A stretch of 64,000 nt of DNA from Rhipicephalus microplus (taxonomy: Eukaryota; Arthropoda; Arachnida; Ixodida; Ixodidae), in contig NC_134701.1 of the NCBI RefSeq assembly GCF_043290135.1, positions 34,809,501 to 34,873,500 of the forward strand. The letters are read 5' to 3'. Position numbers and translations under genes: made by a program. The stretch's first letter is position 1, and every line of letters starts with the position of its first letter. Below are positions 36,531 through 46,207 of the stretch, in pieces. The notes beneath the pieces are model-generated. The model saw nothing but the letters and a program-made list of their open reading frames with translations, was not told the origin of the DNA and did not search any database.

Positions 36531-38631
36531 ACGCTATGTGCCGTTCTGCCACTGAACTAGAATGGCTCCGATTCTTACGTTGCTGGCGTCTGTGTGGATC
36601 TCGGTGTCGGCATTGTCGAAATTTGCCAGCACTGGAGCTGTATGGAGTCGATTGCGCAGCTCTACGAAGGCTTGCTGTTGTTCTTCCGTCCGTACGAAAG
36701 GTACATCTGACCGTGTCAGTCTTGTAAGAGGTTCCGCAATTTTCAAAAATCCTTCGACAAAACGGCGGTAGTACGTACAGATTTCGAGGAATCGCTGAAC
36801 AGCCTTTTTATTTCCAGGACGAGGGAAATCGGCAACGGCAGCCAACTTCTCCGAATCTGGTCGAACACCCCCCGGGCTCACCACGTGGCCGAGAAACTTG
36901 AGTTCCTAATAGCCGAAGTAGCACTTTTCAGGCTTTCCTTATTGCAATGAGGACACTTTTTAGCCTTGAAAGATGCTCGTCAAACGTGCTTGAAAACACA
37001 ACGACATCATCCAAGTATACAAGACACACCTGCCACTTTAGTCCAGCTAGTACAGTGTCCATCATGTGTTGAAATGTGGCGGGAGCGGTACAGAGACCGA
37101 AAGGCAGCACTTTAAATTCGTAGAGCCCGTCAGGCGTCACGAACGTGGTTTTCTCGCGGTTGCCCTCATCAACTTCAATTTGCCAGTACCCTGACTTCAG
37201 ATCTAATGATGTAAAGAACTGGGTGTGGCGTAGACGGTCTAAGGCGTCATCAATCTGTGGCAGGGGGTAAACGTCACGTTTTGTGACTTTGTTAAGCCGT
37301 CGAGGGTCGGCGCAGAAGCGTAGTGTGTTGTCTTTTTTCTTTACTAAGACAACAAGCAGGTGACGCCCACGGACTTGTCGAGGGTTGAATGACGTCATCA
37401 TTCAGCATTTCTTGAACTTGACGCTTAATCACCTCTCTTTCCTTCGGGAACACACGGTATGGATGTTGGCGAAGAGGCCGCGCCAACTTCTTGGTAACAA
37501 TGCGGTGTTCTGTTACGGTGGTACGCTTAACTTTCGATGTTGTGGAGAAGCAGTCCGAGAATTCCCTCACAAGATTTAGCAGCCGCTCTTTTTATGAATC
37601 TGGCAAGTCTGGATGAACGTGAATGCGGCTTCCCAGGTCAGCACAAGCCCCTGCATGCGGTGACGTCGTATCCAATGTGCCAATATCAAAAAGTCGGCGA
37701 TTTCACTGAGGAAAGCGACAGTAGTCCCTCTAGGGACGTGCTGAAACTCATTGCTGAAGTTGGTCAGCAGGACTCGAGAGTGTTTATTCTCTAACCGAAC
37801 AAGGCATCGGGCTATGCATATGTTTTGTTTGAGCAGCAGCAGGTTATTTGCCTCTGCAGTACCTTCATAGTTGTTGAATTCATCAAAAACATCGCAGGCT
37901 ACCAAGGTTAACGCGCCACTCTTCAGCGGTAACGTGATGTCATTGTCAACAATTCTCAAGGCATTTACGTAACTGCCGTGAGGGTTGCGCGCTAAAGCGT
38001 GTGCCATATAAAACGTCGCCTGCGACTCTTGCAAATCAATCACGGCTTCATTATTACGCAGAAAGTCCAGTCAGAGAATTAGGTCCTTCGAGCAACTTGG
38101 CAGTATTACAAAATCTCCGAGATACTTAAATCCGTGAATACTGACTCGCGCTGTGCACCGCCCCACCGGAGTGAGAAGATGGCCTCCTGCTATACGTATC
38201 TGCGACCCAGCCCACAGGGTAGAAACCTTCTTCAGCCTGCAGGCAAGACCCATGCTCATAACGGAAGTGTCTCCTCCAGTGTGAATTAGCGCCATTACTC
38301 CGTCGTCCACAGTTACCGCAATATTTGATGTCACCACTCTTCGTACCACGTTTGACTGCGTATGTACATCTTTTTGCTGCCGTCGCTGTCGTCGTAGTGG
38401 AGTATCTTCCGTAGAGTCCGCGTCAGCGGCCTCACCTCCGGAGGTCACTGAACTCAGTTTTCTCGACTTGCAGGACGGGGTGAACGGCGTCTCAGAGCAC
38501 CACATGAATAGGCTGGGCTCGGTGACCTGTAGCGAGCAGGCGACGACGAGCGAGGCCCTTGCGAACGATGTTCGATATTGCGACCATTCGAGATGACACT
38601 CTCTATTTCCTGTGGTCGATCGCCAGGTCAT
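36531..38631 (-). pseudogene. Element E protease and RT
   Basis: The protease at 38071-38631 has ALIHTGGDTS where the family has DTGA. The linker is at 37576-38043 and the RT N-terminus at 37292-37570 ([16 protein letters not shown] region). The RT palm is open at 36928-37401 with [21 protein letters not shown] and an intact YLDD (codons at 37007-37018). The RT connection and start of RNase H are at 36534-36884 with HTDASN. Stops and frameshifts lie between the pieces. Confidence 0.88.
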
Positions 38632-39814
38632 GGACGAGGGGCATTAGGCAAAAATCCACGGAGACCCACACGACGGTATGGGCATTTTCAGTAGGCGTGT
38701 CCGGCTTCCCCGCAGTGGAAACAAAGGGGACTGTGGTCGGGTGTACGCCAGATGTCACTGTTTCTCGGCCTTGCTTCGGCGATCAACGGTAAGTTGCGAG
38801 GACGGAAGCCTACCTCCATTTGCTGAGCGTGTCGTTCATTGGGGTAAAATACGCTGGTTGAACTGCACGATGGAGGACGTCGCACTGCTTCCGCGTAGCT
38901 CATCTCGACGCAGTGCCTCTGTTGTGGTGCCTCGGACTGTTGGGGAGCCTTAACGGCTTGCCGTAGCTCGACGCGTGCCATGTCCGCAATGGATAGCTGC
39001 TCTACTGGTGAAGCAGTCACCTGCATCTTTTGTAGTTCTTCCTTATTCAGAGCTCTGAGAAGCTCTCGCAACGCACTGATGTCATTGCCCAGGGTGACAG
39101 AAGTGACCTCACTTGGGTGTACACCACGGTTATACTGCCTGGCACGCTATTGAAGGGCCCTCTTCATTGCAGTGGCTTCCTCATGGAACTCAGCAAGTGT
39201 CGCAGGCGGGTTTCGAATCAGGCCGGCAAAAATCTCTTCTTTAACACCACGCATTAGGTGGCGAACTTTCTTGGAATCGGACACAGAAGGCTCCGCTCGC
39301 CTGAAAAGCCGATCCATATCCTCTACGTAAGTCGTCACCCTTTCGTTAGGGCCTTGAACCCTTGCCTCTATGGCACGCTCCGCTGTCTCTTTCCAGTCCT
39401 TTCGGGCAAATGCCTTGAGGAACTGCCGGTGAAACTGATCCTGCGACGTAAGCGCTGCTTCATGGTTTTCAATCCACGTTTTCGCGGAGTCCTCCAGGAA
39501 GCAGTACACATAGCGTAGCTTACGCTCTGCAGTCCAATTGTTGATGACGGCAACCCGGTCGAAATGCTCGAGCGAGTCGTCAGCATCTTCAAAAGCAGCT
39601 CCGTGAAATATCTTCAGCGTCTTGGGCTGGTTGATAACCAGGTGCGCTGGCGCTGGCGTAGTGTTTGATTCATAGTCCTCTGACGTTCAGGCAGCGAACC
39701 GTACTGTGGCTCGTGTCCCTGGAGACGACGGCTGGAACGTACGTGCACAGGGGCAAGCTCGGCTGAGCTACTAGATGGACTTGCGTCAGGGGTACTCTCA
39801 GGGGACCGTATCAT
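38632..39814 (-). pseudogene. Element E gag
   Basis: The start region with MIRSPESTPDASPSSSS is at 39814-39614. The capsid is at 39147-39509 (Y-C-F-L-E-D-S-A-K-T-W-I-E-N-H...V-T-T-Y-V-E-D-M...R-H-L-M-R-G-V). The zinc knuckle region is at 38688-39071 and ends in C-F-H-C-G-E-A-G-H. One frameshift near 39510 and one near 39130 break it. The nucleocapsid context is shared with element A. Confidence 0.85.
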
Positions 39815-39843
39815 CTACCATACCCCGCACTTCCACCAGAGGA

Positions 39844-39991
39844 TGTCACAAAGACACAGGTACGCAGGTACAAAATAACGCGTTTACTTTCGTAACCCAA
39901 GGGCCAGAAACGCGAACACCAGAGCACACACGACTACTTCGTTGTCCTCCTCAGAGGCTGGCTACTATAGTTGCCAGCCTACCTTGCGTCA
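39844..39991 (-). repeat. 5' LTR of element E
   Basis: 148 bp, TGTCACAAAGACAC...GCGTCA. A 6-bp gap separates it from the 3' LTR. Its outer flank GTAT is the right target duplication. Confidence 0.9.
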
Positions 39992-40221
39992 GTATGACGG
40001 TGTTACGACGTTCCCTCGTGCCCGACGAAGCGCTAGCTGGAGCTATGACGACAGTGGTTTTAGCCAGGATTAGAATAAAAGTTCCAGAATTGAAAGTGGA
40101 GATACTTTCGCCCTACTTTTCTGGCACGGTGATGGCAAAATGCATGAATTCTTCATTTTATGATGTTATCGTGGGAAATGTACCAGGATCTCATGATCGT
40201 AATGATCCAGACGGCAGGTGA
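39992..40221 (+). pseudogene. Element H protease, C-terminal half
   Basis: After E the plus strand reads on as M-T-V-L-R-R-S-L-V-P-D-E-A-L, then ILSPYFSGTVMAKCM, then YDVIVGNVPG. This is the second half of a gypsy-type aspartic protease (flap and I-G-N-V-P-G region). Together with 34491-34626 it forms one domain. H's RT and integrase are absent beyond 40221, so H is also 3'-truncated or replaced. Confidence 0.68.
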
Positions 40222-40900
40222 AGTGTGGCGGCGAAGATACGAGAGAAGGAACGAGGAATGCGGGGCTCACTACTCGGTTGTTGGGTTCCGGATCCTAGCC
40301 TGATAACAGCCGAGCCCGGGCTTCTACCTGCCACGCACTATCTGCCATCGCCGTGCGTCGCTGACGTGCTGCGGCTTCAAGGCATCCGGTGCCTGAGGAC
40401 ACGTGGAGCTGTCGGGCTACGGGCACAAGTTCCAGCGGAGGTGTCCGGCCGGGACGACGATACGGTGGCGATACCTACCCTTCAAGTAGCCGCCTAGAGT
40501 ACCGTGCCAGCAACGCGGAGCTCTCGGGTTACGTGCACAAGTTCCAACGGAGGTGTCCGGCCAGGACGTGGCTATGGTAGTGGTGCCTACCCCTCGAGTA
40601 GCCACCTGGTCTACCGTGCGGACAACGTGATTCAGCTCAAGAAGCACCAAAGAACTTTGGTGAGACCAGCATCCTGTATTATGGCTATGCTAAGATGAGG
40701 GACTGTTAGGATAAGACTTCGCTAACGCTAAGAGACAGTGAAGGATTGTTTTCATAGGCTGTCCATGTTATGTGTGCTCGTTTTTTTGTGTGTATAAAGT
40801 GTGGTGTACAAATGGCCTCGTCTTTTTGTGGGTGTCTGGGGTAACGTCTCAGATAAACATTCACTAAGAACTTGCATATTGCAATATCATACATAGCAAC
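40222..40900 (+). repeat. Unclassified repeat-like segment with a 112-bp tandem duplication
   Basis: GC-rich sequence unlike its flanks. 40401-40512 is repeated at 40513-40623 with perhaps 80% identity by eye (shared words GTGTCCGGCC, GCACAAGTTCCA, GAGTAGCC). It is followed by T/G-rich sequence with ATAAA motifs near 40794 and 40852. It could be a leader or LTR of an unrecognised retroelement with promoter monomers. No protein is supported. Confidence 0.5.
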
Positions 40901-42187
40901 GTAACAGTCATATAGTAGTGGGCAAATTTAGATTTGTTATGGCTTTCGGTGGTTTAAACAAATGACATTGTAGCCTCGCAGGTGACCAGACTGCTTGTTG
41001 ACACATTTTCTTTGATACCTCACGTTCACAGATTTCTCATATTTTTAAGCTTCCGTCTTTTAAGGGTCAGTTTGATTCACCTGCATCCATGGAAACTGAT
41101 TCATTGCTTTGCACGAGAAGATCCGAACTTGTGCAGCACGAGTTCAGCAGTGCGACATCACAAGGTTTCAACATAGATGCCTTATTTCTGTTCGCTTAAT
41201 TTGACGAGGTGCAAACATCTTGGCAAAGCATGCCACATTTGTAGAGACGGATACGCCATTGTGTAATGCTATCTGATAAGCTGTTCCAGTGGCTGCGCCA
41301 AACCAGTGCCGTCAGTGTAGAAGGTGCAGAGAAATCATTACTACAGGTTTTCCCACTCACTTTAATCCAAGTTTCAGCTTAAATAATCCCGACGCTATTG
41401 AAAGAACCTCAGCGACAAGCTATTGAATCCACGTTGAAAACATTTAATCAAAGTGCCAACATACTTAATCCAAACGCCAACTCCGTTACGCCGCGTGCCC
41501 GTGAGTTTATTCCAAATGTCATCATATTTAATCTAATGGACAATGGCTATAATTCAGGTGATACTCCGTTTGATCCATGCACCAGAAACACATGGTTTGT
41601 CACTCTATTAGTATAAAATCCTGAATAATGTAAACATGAAGCGACAGAAAAACGTTTCATGCTGGAGCTTATAAATTGAGGTGCAGTGCTATTCCCCCAA
41701 GCGTTTTTGTGCCATAGCTTCAAATAAAGAAAAACAAACAGTGCCTATTGATTGAACTAACGGGTGCTAAATGCATTTGCTCATAAAGTGTATTTTAGTC
41801 TATGCTTCATCACTATTGCATTACTCTGGCTAATTATCTGCACCATGACATATGCAGAGACTGATGTCATCTGCTTAGCAGACTGCATTCGGCTGCCTAT
41901 TTGCTGAGGCATTTGCAGTCGTCTTCTCAGCTAGTTGAGAAGGATGGTGATCGATAGATGATAATAATTCGTTCCTAAAACCACAAACAATAACTTTAAA
42001 AAACTTTTATGCAAAATGCAGAATAAAGCAGTTAAGATCAAAATATTGGCAGATCCCACGTACAGTGGGGACAGATAATACGCGAAGCACGAATGAACAA
42101 GGTTGATTCGTAACTTTAAAAGCAACACAACGTTACGAGGTGAACGTAATTTATGCCGTACATGACTTCCATGTCATGCCTAACTCC
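40901..42187. other. AT-rich intergenic DNA, no gene
   Basis: No coding sequence is recognised. 41360-41600 has a loosely repeated TTAATC...GCCAAC pattern (spacing about 20 bp) that may be a degraded minisatellite. Confidence 0.4.
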
Positions 42188-42424
42188 CCGCCACGGTGAT
42201 TTAGTGGCGAAGGTACTCGGCTGCTGACCCGCAGGTCGCGGGATTGAATCCCGGCTGCAGCGGCTGCATTTCCGATAGAGGTGGATGTGTTCTGGGCCCG
42301 TGTGCTCAGATTTGGGTGCACGTTAAAGAACAGTAGGTGGTCACAATTTCTGGAGCCCTCCACTACGGCGTCTCTCACAATCTTATGGTGATTTTGGAAC
42401 GTTCAACCACACATATCAATCAAT
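42188..42424 (+). mobile_element. Ruka-like SINE, near full length
   Basis: It starts with a tRNA-like head (CCGCCACGGTGATTTAGTGG) holding an A-box-like segment, and a B-box GGATTGAATCC at 42241-42251 within GGTCGCGGGATTGAATCCC. The tRNA-unrelated body follows (GTGGATGTGTTCTGGGCC, GGGTGCACGTTAAAGAAC) and then an ATCAATCAATCA tail. RNA polymerase III would transcribe it from the internal promoter, and it needs a LINE partner to move. The body matches, in reverse, the fragment at 7098-7262. Confidence 0.85.
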
Positions 42425-43145
42425 CATGTCATGATTAGCACGTTTGGGCGTGCCATTTGTTATTATCGTCTATTCACGTCACGTGCTACCAAATTTGGCA
42501 TATGTAGAAATAGCGAAACGGCAGCGAGTGCGCTATGAGCATAGCATGCAGTCATGTTTTACATTACACGCATGTCATGATTATCATCTTTCGGCGTCTC
42601 ATTCAGCTTCGCCGTCTATTCATATCTAGTAATATCAAAGTTGGTATATGTGAAGCAAGTGAAACGGCCTCGAGGGCATCATGAGTGTGGTATGTTGTCA
42701 TGGTCTTTTGGGGCACTCACATCGTGACTATTATGTTTGGACGTGTCATTTACCTTTGTCTTCTGTTCGCGTCACGCAATGCCAAGTTTGGTGCATGTGA
42801 AGCTAACGAAACGGCCGCCAGCGCAACATGGGTGCGGTATGTAGTCATGTTGCTTACACTCGTTGCTTACATGATATGCAAGCAATGAGTTCCACGTTAG
42901 GGTTTGTCATTTATGTCCGCCATGAAGTCATGTCATACTATACCAGTTTGGCAAGATATCATGTGAACGAAACAACCACAATAGCAGGAAGACCATGAAT
43001 TGTAAATCATGATTCCATGACATACATGGCACAATTTTTATTGTATGACTAGTCACCTATGCCAGTCATACAGTGATGTTGTGTCATACTAATTTTGGTA
43101 TCAATATCAATTCGAAAGGGCCAGGAGAGCTAAAACTCGTAAGCG
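42425..43145 (+). repeat. Diverged satellite, about 147-bp unit, five units
   Basis: Units begin near 42425, 42571, 42720, 42870 and 43016 (spacings 146, 149, 150, 146). Shared landmarks are CATG-x-CATGATTA at the start, CGTCTATTCACGTCACG, CAAATTTGGCATATGT, GCGAAACGGC and GCATGCAGTCATG. Later units are more diverged. No protein. It follows the SINE directly and leads into the GATA tract. Confidence 0.78.
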
Positions 43146-43150
43146 AATAA

Positions 43151-43216
<66 letters not shown>
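43146..43216 (+). repeat. (GATA)n microsatellite
   Basis: About 17 tandem ATAG/GATA units immediately after the satellite, before the sequence GATACCGAAAAG. Confidence 0.97.
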
Positions 43217-43217
<1 letters not shown>

Positions 43218-43367
43218 CCGAAAAGTGAGTATTGTTTGTAGAAAATATCAATACGAAAGCGTCATATCGTTCAGCAATAGGTGCCTAATGCTGAACGTTA
43301 TTGTGATTCTTGCCTGAGGTTGTTCTTTCTGTAATAGCTTTTGTGCAGAAAGAAGTCACCGACCCCG

Positions 43368-43527
<160 letters not shown>

Positions 43528-43539
43528 GGAGAGAGAGAG

Positions 43540-43663
43540 AGAGAGGATGACACAAAAGGGCGTAATATTTAGAGTCCACAGTAGTGATGGCAAAAACAAC
43601 CAAGATAGCGAGAGTGCACCAAGTCCTCTCCTTCTTCGTCATCTAGGTGAGAGGCACATAACA
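43540..43663 (-). repeat. Partial 3' LTR of element G
   Basis: On the minus strand it begins TGTTATGTGCCTCTCACC after a polypurine-like GGAGGTTAA and resembles J's LTR in the GATGA-x-GAAGAAGG stretch. The far end runs into the (GA)n/(TA)n tract and is lost. Confidence 0.5.
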
Positions 43664-43734
43664 TTAACCTCCTGCAGTGAAGGCACCGACTTCGTGCAGC
43701 CGTAGAACGAGGGTAGTGAAAATGGTCACTATAC

Positions 43735-45004
43735 ATGTGTGTTGTGGAAGTCCGGTGTAAGGTAAGGCTTCAGACGGACAACGCGAACGATGTCCGTGCG
43801 GTGTCGTGGGCGAGGACGAAGACAAATATTTCATACGTGACGTCGGTCACTTGGCGGCGCACACGGTATGGTCCGGAGCAGGGAAATGGTAGTTTCTCAG
43901 AAAGCCCAATACGGTGTGCTGGAGACCCCAGGAGGACAAGAGATCCTGGGGGAAAGTAGGCATTTCGGTGACGGCTGTTTTGACGAGATTTTCGGTCCGC
44001 TTTGGAGTCAGTCAGTCGAACGCGCGCAAGTTGGCGTGCACGGTCGGCGCGAGCTATATTCTTGAGCGTATTCAGTGGGCGAGTACGTCGAAGAACGAAT
44101 CATCGTGTCCATAGGCAAAGTTGGATTAGAAAGAAATGCAGATAGCCCACCGTCTCTTTCCGTGACGTATAGTAGGCGAATGCCACAAAAGGCAATGCTG
44201 CATCCCAATCTTGGCGGTCAGCCGACACGTACATTGCCAGCATGTCAGTAAGGATTCGGTTCATCCGCTCCGTGAAGCCATTTGTCTGTATATGGTTAAA
44301 CGTGGTTAGCTTATGTTTAGTCGAGCACGACATTAAAATATCACTGATGACCCGAGATAGAAACTGCCTTCCATGGTCCGCCAGAAGCAGCCATGGTGCT
44401 CCTTGCTGAAGGATGACGTTGTGGAGCAAGAAGTCCGCTGCGTCCGTCGCGCAGCTGGTGGGAAGCGCGCGAGTAACTGCGAACCGTGTGGCATAGTGCG
44501 TGGCAATGGTGATCTATCGATTTCCCGAAGCAGACGTAGGTAAAGGACCAAGCAAGTCGAGGCCGACACGATGAAACGGTTCATATGGAACGCCGAGTGA
44601 TTGAAGACAGCCGGCAGGTGGAAGTGTTCACTTCTTCCGACGCTGGCAAAGATCGCACGAGGTCACGCAACGGCGTATTGACCTATACATTCCTGACCAG
44701 TAGAACCGAAGTCGTGCACGATGGTAGGTGCGGGAAACACCGAGGTACCCCGCCATCGGCAGGTCGTGAAGCTGGGCCGAAACAGTCGAACGAAGGTGTG
44801 CCAGAATCACAAGCAAGAGGTCAGGATCATCGGGCATCAGACTACGGCGTGGCAAGGTGCCGTCGCGTAGCACGAAGAGACGAAGAAATGAATCAGGAGC
44901 TGCAGAGTTGAGGCGGTCGATAATGTTTCGAAGAGTAGGGTTACGTCGTCGCTTAGCAGAAATGTTGCACAGGTGAGTTATAGCAAGCACAGACGGAATG
45001 ATAT
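43735..45004 (-). pseudogene. Element G integrase
   Basis: The zinc-binding domain is at 44628-45004 (HDLPMAGYLGVSRTY...CDLCQRRKK, with H and C ligands visible), the core at 44100-44600 (LLADHGRQF for the second Asp, N-H-I-Q-T-N-G-F-T-E-R), and the C-terminal domain at 43735-44100 (L-G-F-S-E-K-L-P-F...G-P-Y-R-V). Frameshifts lie near 44110 and 44600. The zinc-binding frame is interrupted by the mini-element at 45005. Confidence 0.82.
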
Positions 45005-45309
45005 TGTTACGGTGCATCATCGACAGGAGCAAGCGTGGCACTTAGCGAAGATGAAAAAATACGCCTGTGCGTAAGGCGCTTGCGCGAGAGGCAACTCAGA
45101 CATCTTGTTCGGCTGCCGATTCTCGGTGGACGCTGACCTGTAAGCCAAAACCTCGCCCCGTCACATTTGGTGGAGGTGCTGGGTAACCGCCTCGCAACGG
45201 AACTTCGCAGCGGCCGATGTTTGAAGGATCATTCCACAACGATGACGGAGAGTACGGCGTCTGCATCCGCTCCTGGTGTTCCTGCGGCCGGAGATGATGC
45301 ACCGTAACA
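45005..45309 (+). mobile_element. 305-bp gypsy-derived mini-element with 17-bp inverted termini
   Basis: It is bounded by TGTTACGGTGCATCATC and its exact reverse complement GATGATGCACCGTAACA, with the direct target duplication ATAT on both sides (45001-45004 and 45310-45313). Inside, 45005-45167 has LTR character (TG...CA, ending GTCACA). It is followed by the primer-binding-like TTTGGTGGAGGTGCTGGG and a short gag-like start (M-T-E-S-T-A-S-A-S-A-P, ATG at about 45243). There is no second LTR. It resembles a TRIM/LARD-type deletion derivative, but the inverted termini are unusual for LTR elements. Confidence 0.7.
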
Positions 45310-45313
45310 ATAT

Positions 45314-46207
45314 TGTTCGCCGAAGAGTGGGCCGACGGGATAACACGACAGCCAGTCTGCGTCTTGATGCAAGTGGCCAGACTTGTAGACAACAGTGAAC
45401 GTGTACACTTGAAGTCTTAGTGTCCAACGACCAAGTCGACCAGCCGGATCCTTGAATGAAGACAGCCAGCGTAAGGCGTGGTGATGACTTACCACGGTGA
45501 AGGGTCTGCCGTAAATATAGGGACTAACTTTTCTGACAGCCCAAACAAGAACAAAGCCCTCTTTCTTGGTTATGGAATAGGCCCGCTCAGCTGCAGAGTG
45601 GAGGCGGATGGCGTAAGAAATTACCCAGTCGTGACCACGTTAATTTTGGCCAAGGACAGTGCTGATATCATGACCCCTGGCATCGGTGCGTAATTTGGTA
45701 GGCGCAGAGTCGTCGAAATGGGCCAACACAGGGGGTGACGTGAGTCGGTCGTCGAGATGGAAAAAAGCCGAAGCTTGGTCCGGTTACCAAAAAAAAGGGA
45801 CGTCTTTTTTCAAAAGACTTGTGAGGGGCTGTGCAATGACTGCGGAATCCTTAACAAAGTGGCAAAATTATGAGAACAGGCCGAAAAATGAGCGAACGTC
45901 TTTGGAAAAACGTGGAATAGGGAAGTTGGTGGCAGCGTGTATTTTTGCTGGATCAGGACGTATACCGGCACCGTCAACCAGATGGCCGAGCACGGTGACC
46001 TCTCAGCAGCCGAAGCGGCATTTTGAAGAGTTGAGTTGAAGACCAGCGGTGTGCAAGGCTTGAAAATAGCCGACAAGCATTGCAGGTGACTGGTGAAGTT
46101 CGGGGAGCAAACGACAGCATCGTCCAGGTAACAGAGGCATATAGACCACTTGAAACCACTCAGTAGCGAGTCCACGATGCGCTCAATTATTGCTGGTGCG
46201 TTGCACA
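45314..46207 (-). pseudogene. Element G RNase H and C-terminal RT
   Basis: RNase H is at about 45229-45700 (R-L-G-R-W-T-L-R-L-Q, H-Q-D-A-D-W-L-S) and the RT thumb/connection at 45700-46010. The palm is at 46010-46207 with C-N-A-P-A-x-I-E-R, W-S-I-C-L-C and an intact YLDD near 46115-46126. The frame changes several times. It ends at the left junction of the Penelope-like element and continues at 48273. Confidence 0.82.

Larger units (their letters stand above)
34627..39991 (-). mobile_element. Ty3/gypsy element E, inserted in the H protease
   Basis: Full-length minus-strand gypsy with LTRs at 34627-34780 and 39844-39991 and all domains present. The flanks are ATAT (34623-34626) and GTAT (39992-39995), a 4-bp target duplication with one change. 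Removing E rejoins H's protease frame. The polypurine tract is GGGGGAAAT and the primer-binding region contains TGGTGGAAGTGCGGGG. Same group as element A. LTR divergence of roughly 6% plus one gap, and several frameshifts, give an intermediate age. Confidence 0.92.

Noticed and set aside
45005..45309. Ordinary DNA-transposon MITE
   Set aside because: Inverted ends suggest it, but the TG...CA termini, the LTR-like body, the primer-binding-like sequence and the gag-like start point to an LTR-element derivative. Kept as a finding instead.
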